A DNA stretch of 64,000 nucleotides, from positions 1 to 64,000 of the forward strand of contig JBBIQS010000021.1 of assembly GCA_037442205.1 (NCBI GenBank). Direction: 5' to 3'. Position numbers and translations under genes: made by a program. Positions within the stretch are counted from its first letter, which is position 1. Each line of letters begins with the position of its first letter. The DNA comes from JBBIQS01 sp037442205. Its GTDB lineage: Bacteria; Myxococcota; Myxococcia; Myxococcales; UBA5297. Positions 42,226-51,273 of this stretch are shown here, in pieces. Under the pieces are notes generated by a model that made no database searches, was not told the origin of the DNA, and saw nothing but the letters and a program-made list of their open reading frames with translations.

Positions 42226-45200
42226 ATGAGCCGGCTCTCGCTGAAGAACCCCATCGCCATCCTGATGCTGTGCCTGGGGCTGGTCGTCTTCGCGGCGGTG
42301 GTCGTCCCGCGCATGAGCGTCGACACCTTCCCCGAGCTCACCCCGCCGGTGCTGGTCATCGGCACGCTGGCCCCAGGGCTCGGCCCGAAGGACGTCGAGA
42401 AGACGCTCACCTGGCGAATCGAGAAGTACGTGTCCGCGACGCCGGGCGTCGACCATGTGCAGAGCCTGAGCCGCAACAACATGGCGATCATCTTCGTGTG
42501 GCTGAAATGGGGAACTGACCTCGACGCCGCGCAGGGGCTGGTGCAGCAGCAGGTGGCCTTCGCCATGTCGTCGGTGCCCAAGACGCTGGGCGTGTTGCCG
42601 CCGTTCGTCCTGCAGTACGACCCGTCCAACGCCCCGGTGGTCCAGGTGGCGGTCTCCGGGGCAGGTCTCAGCGGGCCGCAGATCTACGACTACGCGGTGA
42701 ACAACATCGAGCCGGTGCTCGAGGGAATCCCGGGGGTGGCCAGCGCTTCGCCGAATGGAGGGCGCCTGCGGCAGATCAACGTGGTGGTGGATCCGGCCCG
42801 GGCGCAGGCCCGTGGGCTCACCTCGAGTCAGGTCGCGGCGGCGGTGGCGCAGGCAAACGCGTTGCTGCCCTCGGGCAGCTTCATTTCCCCGCGGTTTGAC
42901 GCCAACGTCTACACCAATGCCGTCGCCAAGCGGGTGGAGACGCTCGGGGAGGCCGTCGTCAAGATCCTCGATGGCCGGCCGGTGCTCCTGCACGACGTGG
43001 CGCGAGTCGAAGACGGCGCCTCTCCGGCCACTCAATCGGTGTCGGTGGACGGGCGGGACGCGGTCTACCTCAACGTGCTGAGGGTTCCGGGCGGCAACAC
43101 GCTGGCGATCGTGGACGCGGTGAAGGACCGGCTCGCCCAGCTGCGCGGCCTTCCGCCGGGGATGGTGGTGAAGCCGATCTTCGACCAGTCGTCCTTCGTC
43201 CGGACGACCTTCACCGGCCTGCAGCGGGAAATCGTTCAGGCCCTGGTACTCATCGCGCTGGTGATCCTGCTGTTCCTGCAGGAGTCCCGGGCGGTGCTGG
43301 TGGTGCTCACCGCCATCCCGATCTCGTTCGCGGTGATCCTCTTGGCGCTCTACGCGACCGGCAACACGCTGAACGCCTTCACCCTGGGCGGCCTGACCCT
43401 GGCGATGGGGCCGCTGGTCGACATCTCGGTGGTGGTGCTCGAGTCGATCCACCGCTATCGCCACGGGCACCACCACGGGCTGCCGGCGGCGGCACTCCAC
43501 GGAACCGAAGCGGTGGCGGTGCCGGCGCTGGCGGCGACGCTGACCACGGTCGCGGTGCTGCTGCCGGTGCTGCTCCTCTACGGACTGGCGCGCAAGCTCT
43601 TCGCGCCGCTGGCGCTGACGGTCGCGGTGGCCATGTTCGCCGGCTACCTGGTGTCGATGGCGGTGACGCCCGTGGCCGCCCGCTATCTGCTTGGGCACGG
43701 GCGGCGGGGACGGCTGGCGCACGCGGTGGAGAGGAGGATCGTCGCCCTGGCCGAGGCCTATGCCGGGGGCCTCCGCAAGGCGCTCGGGTACCGCTGGCTG
43801 GTGATCGGCGCGGCGCTGGTGCTGGTCGTTGGCAGCGGCTTCGCTGCCTCCGGGCTGCCGAGCACCTTCTTCCCCGAAATCGACGAGTCGATGGAGCGCG
43901 TCTACGTCCGTCTGCCGCCAGGGACCTCGATCGACGACGCCACCCGAGAGATCAATGCCATGGGCAAGGCGATCATGGAGGACCTGCCCAAGGGCACCGC
44001 CGAGCTCTATCTGACCAACGTCGGCTACCCGCTCAACCCGCGCTCGGCGATGAACAGCCCGAACAACGGGCCGCACATGGGCTTCATTCGCGTGGCACTC
44101 TCGCCGCCCGAGGAGCGTTCCCTCAACCAGCGGCAGGTCGCCGACGAGATCCGCCACATCCTCAACCGGCGCTTTCCCGGCGCCGAAGTGCTCCAGTGGC
44201 CGGGCGGGCTGGTGGCCAGCGTGTTCTCCAACGGCTACATCGCGCCGCTCGCGGTCGAGGTCCGCGGCGACGACCTCGACGAGCTCGCGCGCGCGCAGGC
44301 GGCGATGGCCGAGGTCGCGCGGACGGTGCCCGGCGTTCGCGACCTCTTCCCGTCCCTGGAGACCGAATACCCGGAGGTCCGAGTGAACATCGACCGCCAG
44401 GAGGCTGGGCTGGTCGGGGTCTCGGCACGCGACGCCGCCCAGACCACCCTCGAGTCCACCTACGGGAACATCAACTCCCCCACCACCTGGATCGATCCGT
44501 CGAATGGCATGGCCTACTACGTGGTGACCGCCTACGACGTGCGCCAGGTCCGCGATCCCGCTTCGCTCGCACAGGTGCCGGTGAAGATCGACGCCAGGGG
44601 AGCGGCGGTGACCCTCGGCTCCTACGGCACGGTGGAGCGCTCGGTGGGGCCGGTGGCCATCGAGCGCAACCAGCTGCAGCGTGTGGCGCACCTCTACATG
44701 CAGACCGAGGGGCGCGACGTGGGCAGCGCCGCCGCCGACCTGGAGCGGGCGCTAAAGGCCGACCCGCGCACCGCGAAGATCCCATTCCAGTTCGTGGGGC
44801 AGGTCCAGCTGATGCGCGACACGTTCGGCGGGCTGGGGCTCGCGATCGGGCTGGCGGTGATGCTGGTCTTCATGATCATGGCCTCGCAGTTCAAGAGCCT
44901 GCGCCTGCCGCTGGTCATGCTCTTCGCCATCCCCGGGACGCTCATCGGCATCGTCGGCGCGCTGATGGCCGCGGGCCAGGGCTTCTCGGTCACGGCGCTG
45001 ATGGGCGTGCTGATGGTGGTGGGGATCGCGGTCTCCAACGGCATCCTGCTGGTCGACCACGCCAGCCGCGAGCACGATCGGGGACTCTCTCGGGTGGACG
45101 CGGTGGTGGACGCCGCCCGGACGCGCTTCAAACCGATCCTGATGACCAGCCTGGCGACGGTGATCGGCCTGCTCCCGACGGCGCTGGGGCTGGAGCACGG

Positions 45201-45363
45201 CGCCGAGGCCAATCGCCCGCTGGCACTGGCCGTGGTCGGCGGGCTGGCGAGCTCGACCTTGCTGTCGCTGTTCCTCGTGCCCTCGATGTTCGTGCTGCTG
45301 GCGAAGCGTTCGGTTCCCCAGGAGTCGCACGCAGAGCCAGTCGGGCACGTCTCGGCGGCCTAG
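42226..45363 (+). CDS. RND efflux transporter permease
   Basis: A 1,045-residue proton-driven inner-membrane pump with the 12-span, two-loop RND architecture. Clear blocks are the N-terminus SLKNPIAILMLCLGLVVFAAVVVPRM, the porter-loop SVDTFPELTPP, the TM4 region LAMGPLVDISVVVLESIHR and the C-terminal LMGVLMVVGIAVSNGILLVDHA. TM4 has a single aspartate (D399) where drug pumps have DD. A histidine cluster (HRYRHGHHHG) follows it in a cytoplasmic loop. Substrate class (drug, metal or solvent) is not decided by these motifs. Confidence 0.95.
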   Translation: MSRLSLKNPIAILMLCLGLVVFAAVVVPRMSVDTFPELTPPVLVIGTLAPGLGPKDVEKTLTWRIEKYVSATPGVDHVQSLSRNNMAIIFVWLKWGTDLDAAQGLVQQQVAFAMSSVPKTLGVLPPFVLQYDPSNAPVVQVAVSGAGLSGPQIYDYAVNNIEPVLEGIPGVASASPNGGRLRQINVVVDPARAQARGLTSSQVAAAVAQANALLPSGSFISPRFDANVYTNAVAKRVETLGEAVVKILDGRPVLLHDVARVEDGASPATQSVSVDGRDAVYLNVLRVPGGNTLAIVDAVKDRLAQLRGLPPGMVVKPIFDQSSFVRTTFTGLQREIVQALVLIALVILLFLQESRAVLVVLTAIPISFAVILLALYATGNTLNAFTLGGLTLAMGPLVDISVVVLESIHRYRHGHHHGLPAAALHGTEAVAVPALAATLTTVAVLLPVLLLYGLARKLFAPLALTVAVAMFAGYLVSMAVTPVAARYLLGHGRRGRLAHAVERRIVALAEAYAGGLRKALGYRWLVIGAALVLVVGSGFAASGLPSTFFPEIDESMERVYVRLPPGTSIDDATREINAMGKAIMEDLPKGTAELYLTNVGYPLNPRSAMNSPNNGPHMGFIRVALSPPEERSLNQRQVADEIRHILNRRFPGAEVLQWPGGLVASVFSNGYIAPLAVEVRGDDLDELARAQAAMAEVARTVPGVRDLFPSLETEYPEVRVNIDRQEAGLVGVSARDAAQTTLESTYGNINSPTTWIDPSNGMAYYVVTAYDVRQVRDPASLAQVPVKIDARGAAVTLGSYGTVERSVGPVAIERNQLQRVAHLYMQTEGRDVGSAAADLERALKADPRTAKIPFQFVGQVQLMRDTFGGLGLAIGLAVMLVFMIMASQFKSLRLPLVMLFAIPGTLIGIVGALMAAGQGFSVTALMGVLMVVGIAVSNGILLVDHASREHDRGLSRVDAVVDAARTRFKPILMTSLATVIGLLPTALGLEHGAEANRPLALAVVGGLASSTLLSLFLVPSMFVLLAKRSVPQESHAEPVGHVSAA

Positions 45364-45389
45364 TCACTTCCACTTCACCGGAGCTTTGC

Positions 45390-46814
45390 ATGCGCCTGGC
45401 TGCACCCGTGATGTCGTTGCTTCTCCTCACTGCCGCTTTTCACGCCCACGCCGAGACAGGCGACCGGGACGGCCCCGCGCTGAAGCTGCTGCTGGCGAAG
45501 GGACTGATCTCGCAGAGTGACTACGACGCGGCGGTCTCCGGCAAGGGCCTGGAGACGCCCGCGGCCCTGCCGGCCGTGAAGTCGAAGTGGGAGAGCACCC
45601 TCTATGGCTTCGCGGAGCTCGACACGATCTCCGACTCGACTCAGAGCTTCAGCGACGTGGCCGGCAACGCGGTGCTGGCGCGGCCCGACAGCTACGCCGG
45701 CAGCCACGGCCGGCTGACTTTCGGGGTTCGCAACTCGCGCCTGGGGCTGCGGATCGTTGCGCCGGAGTACCAGGGGATCAAGGTCAGCGCGATGGCGGAG
45801 ATGGATTTCCTGGGAAACCAGCCGCCCAACGCGAGCGAGGCTGCGACCTTCACCAACCCGGCGTTCCGGGCTCGCCACTTCATGTTCAAGCTCGAGAACC
45901 CGTACCTCGACGTGCTGTTCGGCCAGTACTGGGATCTCTTCGGCTGGCAGTCGGCCTTCCATCCCAATTCGGTGCAGATCCAGGGGCTGCCGGGCGAAGT
46001 CTTCGCCCGCGCTCCGCAGCTGCGCCTGTCCCATCTCTTCGAGGGTGAACGGGTGAGCCTGGAGGTCGCGGCCGCCGCAGTTCGCCCGCCGCAGCGCGAT
46101 GCCTGGGTTCCCGACGGCCAGGCGGGCCTGCGCCTGTTGGTGAACGGGTGGAAGGGCGTGCGGACGGTGGGCTCCACCGGGACCGGCGCCGACCCGCTGG
46201 CGCTGGGCCTCTCGGGAACCGTGCGGCGCTTCCTGGTGCCCGAGCTGAGTGCCTCGCCGAAGAGCGATGTCTCGACCCTGGGCGGTGGCCTGTCGGCCGA
46301 CCTCTTCCTTCCGGTGCTTCCCAGGAGCCTGGACAACCGCGCAAACGCGCTGACGCTCACCGGCTCCTTTACCCGCGGCCAGGGAATCGCCGACCTCTAC
46401 ACCGGCCTCACTGGCGGCGTGGGCTTCCCGGCCTTGCCCAACCCCACCGGTGCGTTCCCGGCGCCGGTGTATCCGGCCGGCATCGACAATGGCCTGGTCA
46501 CCTTCGGCCCCGACGGACGACTGGTCGCGGTGGGATGGCAGTCGTTCATCGTGGGAGTGCAGTACTACCTGCCGCCGGCAGGGAAGCTCCGGCTTGCGGC
46601 CAACTACTCGCAGATGCGGATGACCAATCCCGGCGAGATCGGCGCTGCTGGGAAGGTGGTCGTCGGCTCCAACTTCGCCGACGCCAACATGTTCTGGGAT
46701 GCCACGCCCACCGTGCGGCTGGGCCTGGAGTACGCCTGGTTCCGGCAGACCTTCGCCGACGAGGCGCAGTCCAAGAACAACCGGGTCCAGCTCTCGGGTT
46801 TCTACCTGTTCTGA
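45390..46814 (+). CDS. DcaP-like outer-membrane porin
   Basis: A 474-residue porin: signal peptide (MRLAAPVMSLLLLTAAFHAHA), a short helical segment (LKLLLAKGLISQSDYDAA) and a beta-barrel with alternating patterns, for example ESTLYGFAELDTISDS, GRLTFGVRNSRLGLRI and FEFKLENPYLDVLFGQ-type strands, ending in a terminal aromatic residue (GFYLF) as in outer-membrane barrels. It resembles DcaP-type trimeric porins by layout. GGAG precedes the ATG. It is the fourth gene of the efflux operon, an unusual place for a general diffusion porin. Confidence 0.75.
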   Translation: MRLAAPVMSLLLLTAAFHAHAETGDRDGPALKLLLAKGLISQSDYDAAVSGKGLETPAALPAVKSKWESTLYGFAELDTISDSTQSFSDVAGNAVLARPDSYAGSHGRLTFGVRNSRLGLRIVAPEYQGIKVSAMAEMDFLGNQPPNASEAATFTNPAFRARHFMFKLENPYLDVLFGQYWDLFGWQSAFHPNSVQIQGLPGEVFARAPQLRLSHLFEGERVSLEVAAAAVRPPQRDAWVPDGQAGLRLLVNGWKGVRTVGSTGTGADPLALGLSGTVRRFLVPELSASPKSDVSTLGGGLSADLFLPVLPRSLDNRANALTLTGSFTRGQGIADLYTGLTGGVGFPALPNPTGAFPAPVYPAGIDNGLVTFGPDGRLVAVGWQSFIVGVQYYLPPAGKLRLAANYSQMRMTNPGEIGAAGKVVVGSNFADANMFWDATPTVRLGLEYAWFRQTFADEAQSKNNRVQLSGFYLF

Positions 46815-46844
46815 GCCATCGCGCCGGCGGCTGGGGACGTCGCA

Positions 46845-46876
46845 CCCGGCGGAGCGGAATCAGAAGCTCCGCCGGG
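46845..46876. terminator. hairpin at the convergent ends of the efflux and microcompartment operons
   Basis: CCCGGCGGAGC (46845-46855) pairs perfectly with GCTCCGCCGGG (46866-46876). The right arm includes the last codons of the PduT-like gene. There is no T tract on either strand, so it may protect 3' ends instead of terminating alone. Confidence 0.45.
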
Positions 46877-47411
46877 CAAGGTCGGCGTGCGGCGCGGGGA
46901 TGAGCTCGGTCGCCACCAGCAGCTCGGGGGCGATGCGCGCCGCCGCCGCGCTCACCGCTGCCTCGACCATGTCCAGGGAGCCGGTGAGCGTGAAGTAGCC
47001 CTTGCCGCCGATGCCGCGGGCGAGCTGCATCTTGAGCAGCCGGACTTCGGCCGCCTTGAGGGCAGTGTCGGCGGCCAAGAGCGCGCTGGCCACCGAGTGC
47101 GTCTCGACCACCCCCAGGCTGTGGACCACGCTCTGCGTCAGGCTCCCGCGGATGGCCGGGGAGAGCTGCCGATCAGCCTGGGTGAGGATCAGCTTGTCGA
47201 TGAGGCCCGGGCCCGACAGCTCGAGGCCCTCGCGGTAGGACTCCTCGACGTCGGCCACCTCGCCGTCGAAGAGGATCAGGAACTTGCCGGGAGTGACCGG
47301 CTCGGTCATCAGCAGCCGCACCGGGGCCTTCTTCACCAGCGCGTCGGCGACGAGATAGCCGCGAGCGATCGATTCCAGCTCGAGCAGCGCGATGGCGGGG
47401 CCTTGGAACAA
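46860..47411 (-). CDS. microcompartment shell protein BMC-T, PduT-like
   Basis: A 183-residue tandem-domain shell protein. BMC domain 1 spans about 4-90 (GPAIALLELESIARGYLVADALVKK reading, TPGKFLILFDGEV) and domain 2 about 94-180 (LGVVETHSVASALLAADTAL, IGGKGYFTLTG, VIPAPH-type end LIPAPHADL). The layout matches PduT, whose central pore binds an iron-sulfur cluster through a cysteine just before PGKF. Here that position is threonine (EPVTPGKF), so no cluster is expected. The start is a TTG without a ribosome site; the N-terminus aligns with PduT, which supports it. It is the last gene of the operon. Confidence 0.9.
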   Translation of the reverse strand: MFQGPAIALLELESIARGYLVADALVKKAPVRLLMTEPVTPGKFLILFDGEVADVEESYREGLELSGPGLIDKLILTQADRQLSPAIRGSLTQSVVHSLGVVETHSVASALLAADTALKAAEVRLLKMQLARGIGGKGYFTLTGSLDMVEAAVSAAAARIAPELLVATELIPAPHADLARRSF

Positions 47412-47447
47412 GTCGTGGGATCCGGAGGTGTGAGGGCCGCTGCTCGG

Positions 47448-48977
47448 CTAGACGATGCGGAAGGAGTCCTTGACCACACAGCGCCGCTCGCGCGTGAAGC
47501 TGACCGCGGTGGTCAGCCCCTCGCCGGTCGGGCTGGCGATGGTGAAGCTGGTGTAGCCCTCGCCGTCGAGCCCGAGCCCGGCGTAGCTGGGCCCGTTCTT
47601 GACGAAGATCGAGGTGTTCACCGCCCGGGCCATCCGGTGCAGGTTGTCGATGTTGGTGGAGTGCATCACCGCGGTGTGGCCGAAGCCGTGCTCGGCCTGG
47701 AGGGCGCCCTCGATCGCCTCGTCGACGTTGCGCTTGCGCACGAAGCCCACCACCGGCAGCAGCAGCTCGGCCTGGACGAAGGGGTGCATCTGGTCGACCT
47801 CGGCGAACAGGAGCCGGGTCTTGTCGGGGACGTGGATGCCGGCGGCGCGGGCGATCTTCTGGGCGTGCTTGCCCACCCAGTCCTTGCTCGGGTGCAGCCC
47901 GTCCTCGCCCACCACCAGCTCCTCGACCTTGCGGATCTGGGCCCCGGTCAGCTCGTAGGCGCCCTGGTCCTTCATCGCCTCCTTGAGCCGGTCGGCGATC
48001 GAATCGACCGCGAAGATCTCCTTCTCCACGATGCAGATGATGTTGTTGTCGAGGCTGGCGCCATTGACGATGTCGCGGCCGGCGCGGTCGATGTGCGCGG
48101 TCTCGTCAACCACTACCGGCGGGTTGCCCGGGCCGGCGCAGACCGCCCGCTTGCCCGAGGCCATCGCCGCCTTGACCACCGCCGGGCCGCCGGTCACCAC
48201 CACCAGCCGGATGCCCTTGTGCTTCATCAACTGCTGGGCGGAGTCGATGGTCGGCTCGGCCATGCAGGCGATGAGGTTCTCCGGGCCGCCGGCGTTGACG
48301 ATGGCGTCATTGAGCAGCTCGACGTGATAGCGGCTGATGCCCTTGGCCGAGGGGTGGACGTTGAAGACCACGCTGTTGCCGCCGGCGATCATCCCGATGG
48401 CGTTGCAGAGGATGGTCTCGGTGGGATTGGTGGTCGGGGTGATGGCCCCGATCACGCCGAACGGCGCGCGCTCGGTGATCGTCAGCCCGTGGTCGCCGGA
48501 GAAGCTGGCCGGGTGGAGGATCTCGATGCCCGGGGTCTTCCAAGCCACCAGCAGGTTCTTCTTGACCTTGTCCTCGGGGTTGCCGAGGCCAGTCTCCTCC
48601 GCCGCGCGCTTGGCCAGCTCCTTGACGTGGGCGGTGGTCACCTCGCGCATCGCCTGGATGACCTTGGCGCGGACCTCCAGGCTCAGCTCGGTGAGCTGCT
48701 CCTGCGCGTCGCGGGCGGCGGCGACCGCCGAGTCCATGTCATCGAAGATGCCCTTGCGTCCGCGCGGCCCGCCCGAGGGCTTGCGGCGGAAGGTCTCGAC
48801 GTAGTTTCCGCCGTCGCCGGCCCCGAAGCGCTTCTCCGCCGAGCGGCGGTCGTCGGGGTGGACCTTGGGCGGCTTGGCCGGGGCGTTGCTGGGGGTGACG
48901 GCGGAGGCGCTGCCGCCCTGGATGCGGCGGACCACCGCGTCCACCAGGGCGTCGATCTGTCGGTCGTCGAAGGCCAT
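47448..48977 (-). CDS. CoA-acylating aldehyde dehydrogenase, microcompartment type (PduP/EutE-like)
   Basis: A 509-residue enzyme that would oxidise an aldehyde to an acyl-CoA with NAD inside the compartment. The catalytic cysteine is C315 in LDNNIICIVEKE, and the nucleotide-binding VVTGGPAVVKAAM and CAGPGNPPVVVDE are conserved. Before the enzyme core lies an amphipathic helix (DRQIDALVDAVVRRIQGG) joined by a Ser/Pro/Lys linker, the form of an encapsulation peptide. AAGGAAGG-type ribosome site (GGAAGGACCC) precedes the ATG. It is the only enzyme gene in the locus. Confidence 0.95.
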   Translation of the reverse strand: MAFDDRQIDALVDAVVRRIQGGSASAVTPSNAPAKPPKVHPDDRRSAEKRFGAGDGGNYVETFRRKPSGGPRGRKGIFDDMDSAVAAARDAQEQLTELSLEVRAKVIQAMREVTTAHVKELAKRAAEETGLGNPEDKVKKNLLVAWKTPGIEILHPASFSGDHGLTITERAPFGVIGAITPTTNPTETILCNAIGMIAGGNSVVFNVHPSAKGISRYHVELLNDAIVNAGGPENLIACMAEPTIDSAQQLMKHKGIRLVVVTGGPAVVKAAMASGKRAVCAGPGNPPVVVDETAHIDRAGRDIVNGASLDNNIICIVEKEIFAVDSIADRLKEAMKDQGAYELTGAQIRKVEELVVGEDGLHPSKDWVGKHAQKIARAAGIHVPDKTRLLFAEVDQMHPFVQAELLLPVVGFVRKRNVDEAIEGALQAEHGFGHTAVMHSTNIDNLHRMARAVNTSIFVKNGPSYAGLGLDGEGYTSFTIASPTGEGLTTAVSFTRERRCVVKDSFRIV

Positions 48978-49028
48978 GGGTCCTTCCTACGTTCCCGAGG
49001 GGAGGGGAGAGGGGATGAGGCGCTGCGA

Positions 49029-49319
49029 CTACTGCTTGCGGTAGCGCACCTGCCCGCCGACCTCGATGGTGTCGACGATGGCCATGATGGTGGCGTCCAC
49101 CGGCCGGTCCTTGGTGACCTTGGTCTGGCGGGCCGAGGAGCCGGAGGCGTAGAGCACCACTTCGCCGACTCCGGCGCCGACCGAGTCCACCGCCACCACC
49201 TGGGTCTGGGTGGGCTTGCCCTCGAGATCCAGGCCGCGCACCAGCAGGAACTTGAGGCCGTTCAGCTCCTCTTCCTTCTGCGTCGAGATCACCGTGCCGA
49301 TCACCAGGCCGACGTTCAT
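49029..49319 (-). CDS. microcompartment vertex protein BMC-P (EutN/CcmL family)
   Basis: A 96-residue pentamer-forming protein that caps the vertices of icosahedral shells. It starts LVIGTVISTQKEEELNGLKFLL-like (the EutN/CcmL G-x-V-x-x-T-x-K pattern) and contains VVAVDSVGAGVGEVVLYASGSSAR, the family core, then PVDATIMAIVDTIEV. AAGGAG lies upstream of the ATG. A hairpin separates it from the lipoprotein gene before it. Confidence 0.95.
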   Translation of the reverse strand: MNVGLVIGTVISTQKEEELNGLKFLLVRGLDLEGKPTQTQVVAVDSVGAGVGEVVLYASGSSARQTKVTKDRPVDATIMAIVDTIEVGGQVRYRKQ

Positions 49320-49344
49320 CGAATGGCTCCTTCGGAGGTGCGCC

Positions 49345-49372
49345 GGAAGGCCGCGGCGGCGCCGTGCCTTCC
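49345..49372 (-). other. intercistronic hairpin before the BMC-P gene
   Basis: On the minus strand GGAAGGC pairs with GCCTTCC-type partner GGCCTTCC across a GC-rich interior (CGGC/GCCG), between the lipoprotein stop and the BMC-P ribosome site. It could attenuate read-through or set an RNA processing end. Confidence 0.35.
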
Positions 49373-49385
49373 TCGAAAACTCAGG

Positions 49386-49823
49386 TTAGTCGCAGGTCAG
49401 CGGGGCGGTGAGCTTCCAGCCGTCCTTGGTCTTGACCGCGCTGTCGACTCGGAAGCTGTAGGGCGTGGTGCCGGCGGTCACCGCCACCTGGACGTTGGTG
49501 GCGTACTCCACCTGCGCGCCGCAGCCGGGGGCGAACCCCATCGTCGGCAGCACGTTGGAGACCTGGGCCTTGCTCCAGTCGGCCTTGCTCAGGCAGGCGG
49601 CGAACTTCTCCTGGTGCTTGCCCAGGTCGACCGAGTAACCGGTCAGCGCCGGGCAGACCGCCGCGTAGTCCTGGGCCGAGACCACCAGGCTCTCGGAGAG
49701 GCCCTTGAAGTCCTGGCTGCGCAGGTAGCCGACCACGTCGCCGGCCAGATCCTGGACGGTGGAGGGACCGCCGCAGGCCGACAACAGCGCCAGCCCACCC
49801 AGCAACGCACGCCACTGCTTCAT
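49386..49823 (-). CDS. small lipoprotein inside the microcompartment operon
   Basis: A 145-residue protein with a short signal peptide and lipobox LSAC (C17; MKQWRALLGGLALLSACGG). The mature part has five further cysteines and resembles no family I know. An export signal is unexpected within an operon for a cytoplasmic organelle. It lies on the same strand, 86 bases after BMC-H and 66 bases before BMC-P, with hairpins on both sides. The ribosome site is weak. It may be a passenger gene inserted into the locus, or a surface protein co-regulated with the organelle; the sequence does not decide. Confidence 0.75.
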   Translation of the reverse strand: MKQWRALLGGLALLSACGGPSTVQDLAGDVVGYLRSQDFKGLSESLVVSAQDYAAVCPALTGYSVDLGKHQEKFAACLSKADWSKAQVSNVLPTMGFAPGCGAQVEYATNVQVAVTAGTTPYSFRVDSAVKTKDGWKLTAPLTCD

Positions 49824-49864
49824 CGCACTGCGCCTTTCGCCGCGACCGCGAGGCACGCCGGAGA

Positions 49865-49888
49865 GGCCCTCGCCCGGAGACGAGGGCC
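49865..49888 (-). other. intercistronic hairpin after the BMC-H gene
   Basis: GGCCCTCG (49865-49872) and CGAGGGCC (49881-49888) form a perfect 8-bp stem about 21 bases after the BMC-H stop on the minus strand. There is a short TCTCC after it but no T tract. It may lower transcription of the genes downstream of the main shell protein. Confidence 0.45.
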
Positions 49889-49909
49889 CCGCCAGCCGTT
49901 GCGCCCGGG

Positions 49910-50215
49910 CTAGCGGCCGCCTTCGGCCTTGGCCTGCTCGGCCCGGCCCAGCGGCAGCACCAGGTCGATGTTCGGGTGCGGCCGGGGGATGACGTGGACG
50001 CTGACCAGCTCGCCCACCCGCTCGGCGCCGCGGGCGCCGGCCTCGGTGGCCGCCTTCACCGCCGCCACATCGCCGCGGACGATGGCGGTGACGAAGCCGC
50101 CGCCGATCTTCTCGTAGCCGACCAGCTCGACCTTGGCCGCCTTCACCATCGCGTCGGCCGCCTCGACCATGCCCACGAAGCCCTTCGTCTCGATGAGTCC
50201 CAGTGCTTCAGCCAT
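49910..50215 (-). CDS. microcompartment shell protein BMC-H
   Basis: A 101-residue single-domain hexameric shell protein, the main facet tile. It shows the canonical pattern ALGLIETKGFVGMVEAADAMVKAA, VELVGYEKIGGGFVTAIVRGDVAAVKAA and the ending VIPRPHPNID. The pore loop is KIGGGF, of the PduA/CcmK type. AGGAGAGG precedes the ATG at good spacing. Confidence 0.97.
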   Translation of the reverse strand: MAEALGLIETKGFVGMVEAADAMVKAAKVELVGYEKIGGGFVTAIVRGDVAAVKAATEAGARGAERVGELVSVHVIPRPHPNIDLVLPLGRAEQAKAEGGR

Positions 50216-50265
50216 GTGCGCCTCTCCTGCTGTGATTGGCCGTTCGCGAAAACAGCCCTAGGTAC

Positions 50266-50301
50266 GCGGTGCCGCTGCCTCGATTCGTCTCGCGGCGCCG
50301 C
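50266..50301 (-). other. intercistronic hairpin after the CsoS1D-like BMC-T gene
   Basis: GCGGTGCCGC (50266-50275) and GCGGCGCCGC (50292-50301) can form a 10-bp stem with one wobble pair, starting directly after the BMC-T stop on the minus strand. The loop is 16 bases. Confidence 0.35.
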
Positions 50302-50940
<639 letters not shown>

Positions 50941-50983
50941 GGACGCTCCAGTCGGGAAAGAGGTGCGCAAAAAAAGACGTTCG

Positions 50984-51012
50984 CCTATACCGCAGAGTTG
51001 CCGACCTGACAA
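50984..51012 (-). promoter_or_regulatory. sigma70-type promoter of the microcompartment operon
   Basis: On the minus strand TTGTCA (51012-51007) is followed after 17 bases by TATAGG (50989-50984). The leader to the ATG at 50940 would be about 37 bases and contains a run of seven T residues and a GGAG ribosome site. No operator is evident. The rest of the 333-bp divergent gap 50941-51273 holds GC-rich, unremarkable sequence. Confidence 0.5.
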
Positions 51013-51158
51013 GCGGCTCATTCCTCGAAAAAGCTTCTTTCCACAAGGGAATGGGCCATCGCCGGCGGGTGCTGGCGGGGGCCGGTGGGTCCTCGGCCCC
51101 GGTGGCCGAGTCGACCTCGGGAGGGTCGGGCTCGGCAGCGGCTGGCGGCAGGACGACG

Positions 51159-51188
51159 TTGGGAAGCGCGCGAAAAAGCTGATATTCT
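51159..51188 (+). promoter_or_regulatory. possible promoter of the cysteine-rich lipoprotein gene
   Basis: TTGGGA (51159-51164) and TATTCT (51183-51188) lie 18 bases apart (or ATATTC with 17). The A/T-rich patch is the only one in this part of the gap, about 85 bases before the ATG. Confidence 0.35.
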
Positions 51189-51273
51189 GCGCAAATGCCG
51201 GAATGACTGTGGCGGGGCCCGGGGCCCCGCGGGGCTGGCAAGGCCCCACCGGCGCGAAAAGTGGAGGAATACC

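Noticed and set aside
42139..44691. An 850-codon minus-strand open frame
   Set aside because: It is antisense to the RND permease, whose protein is unmistakable. The product is His/Arg/Gln-rich shadow sequence.
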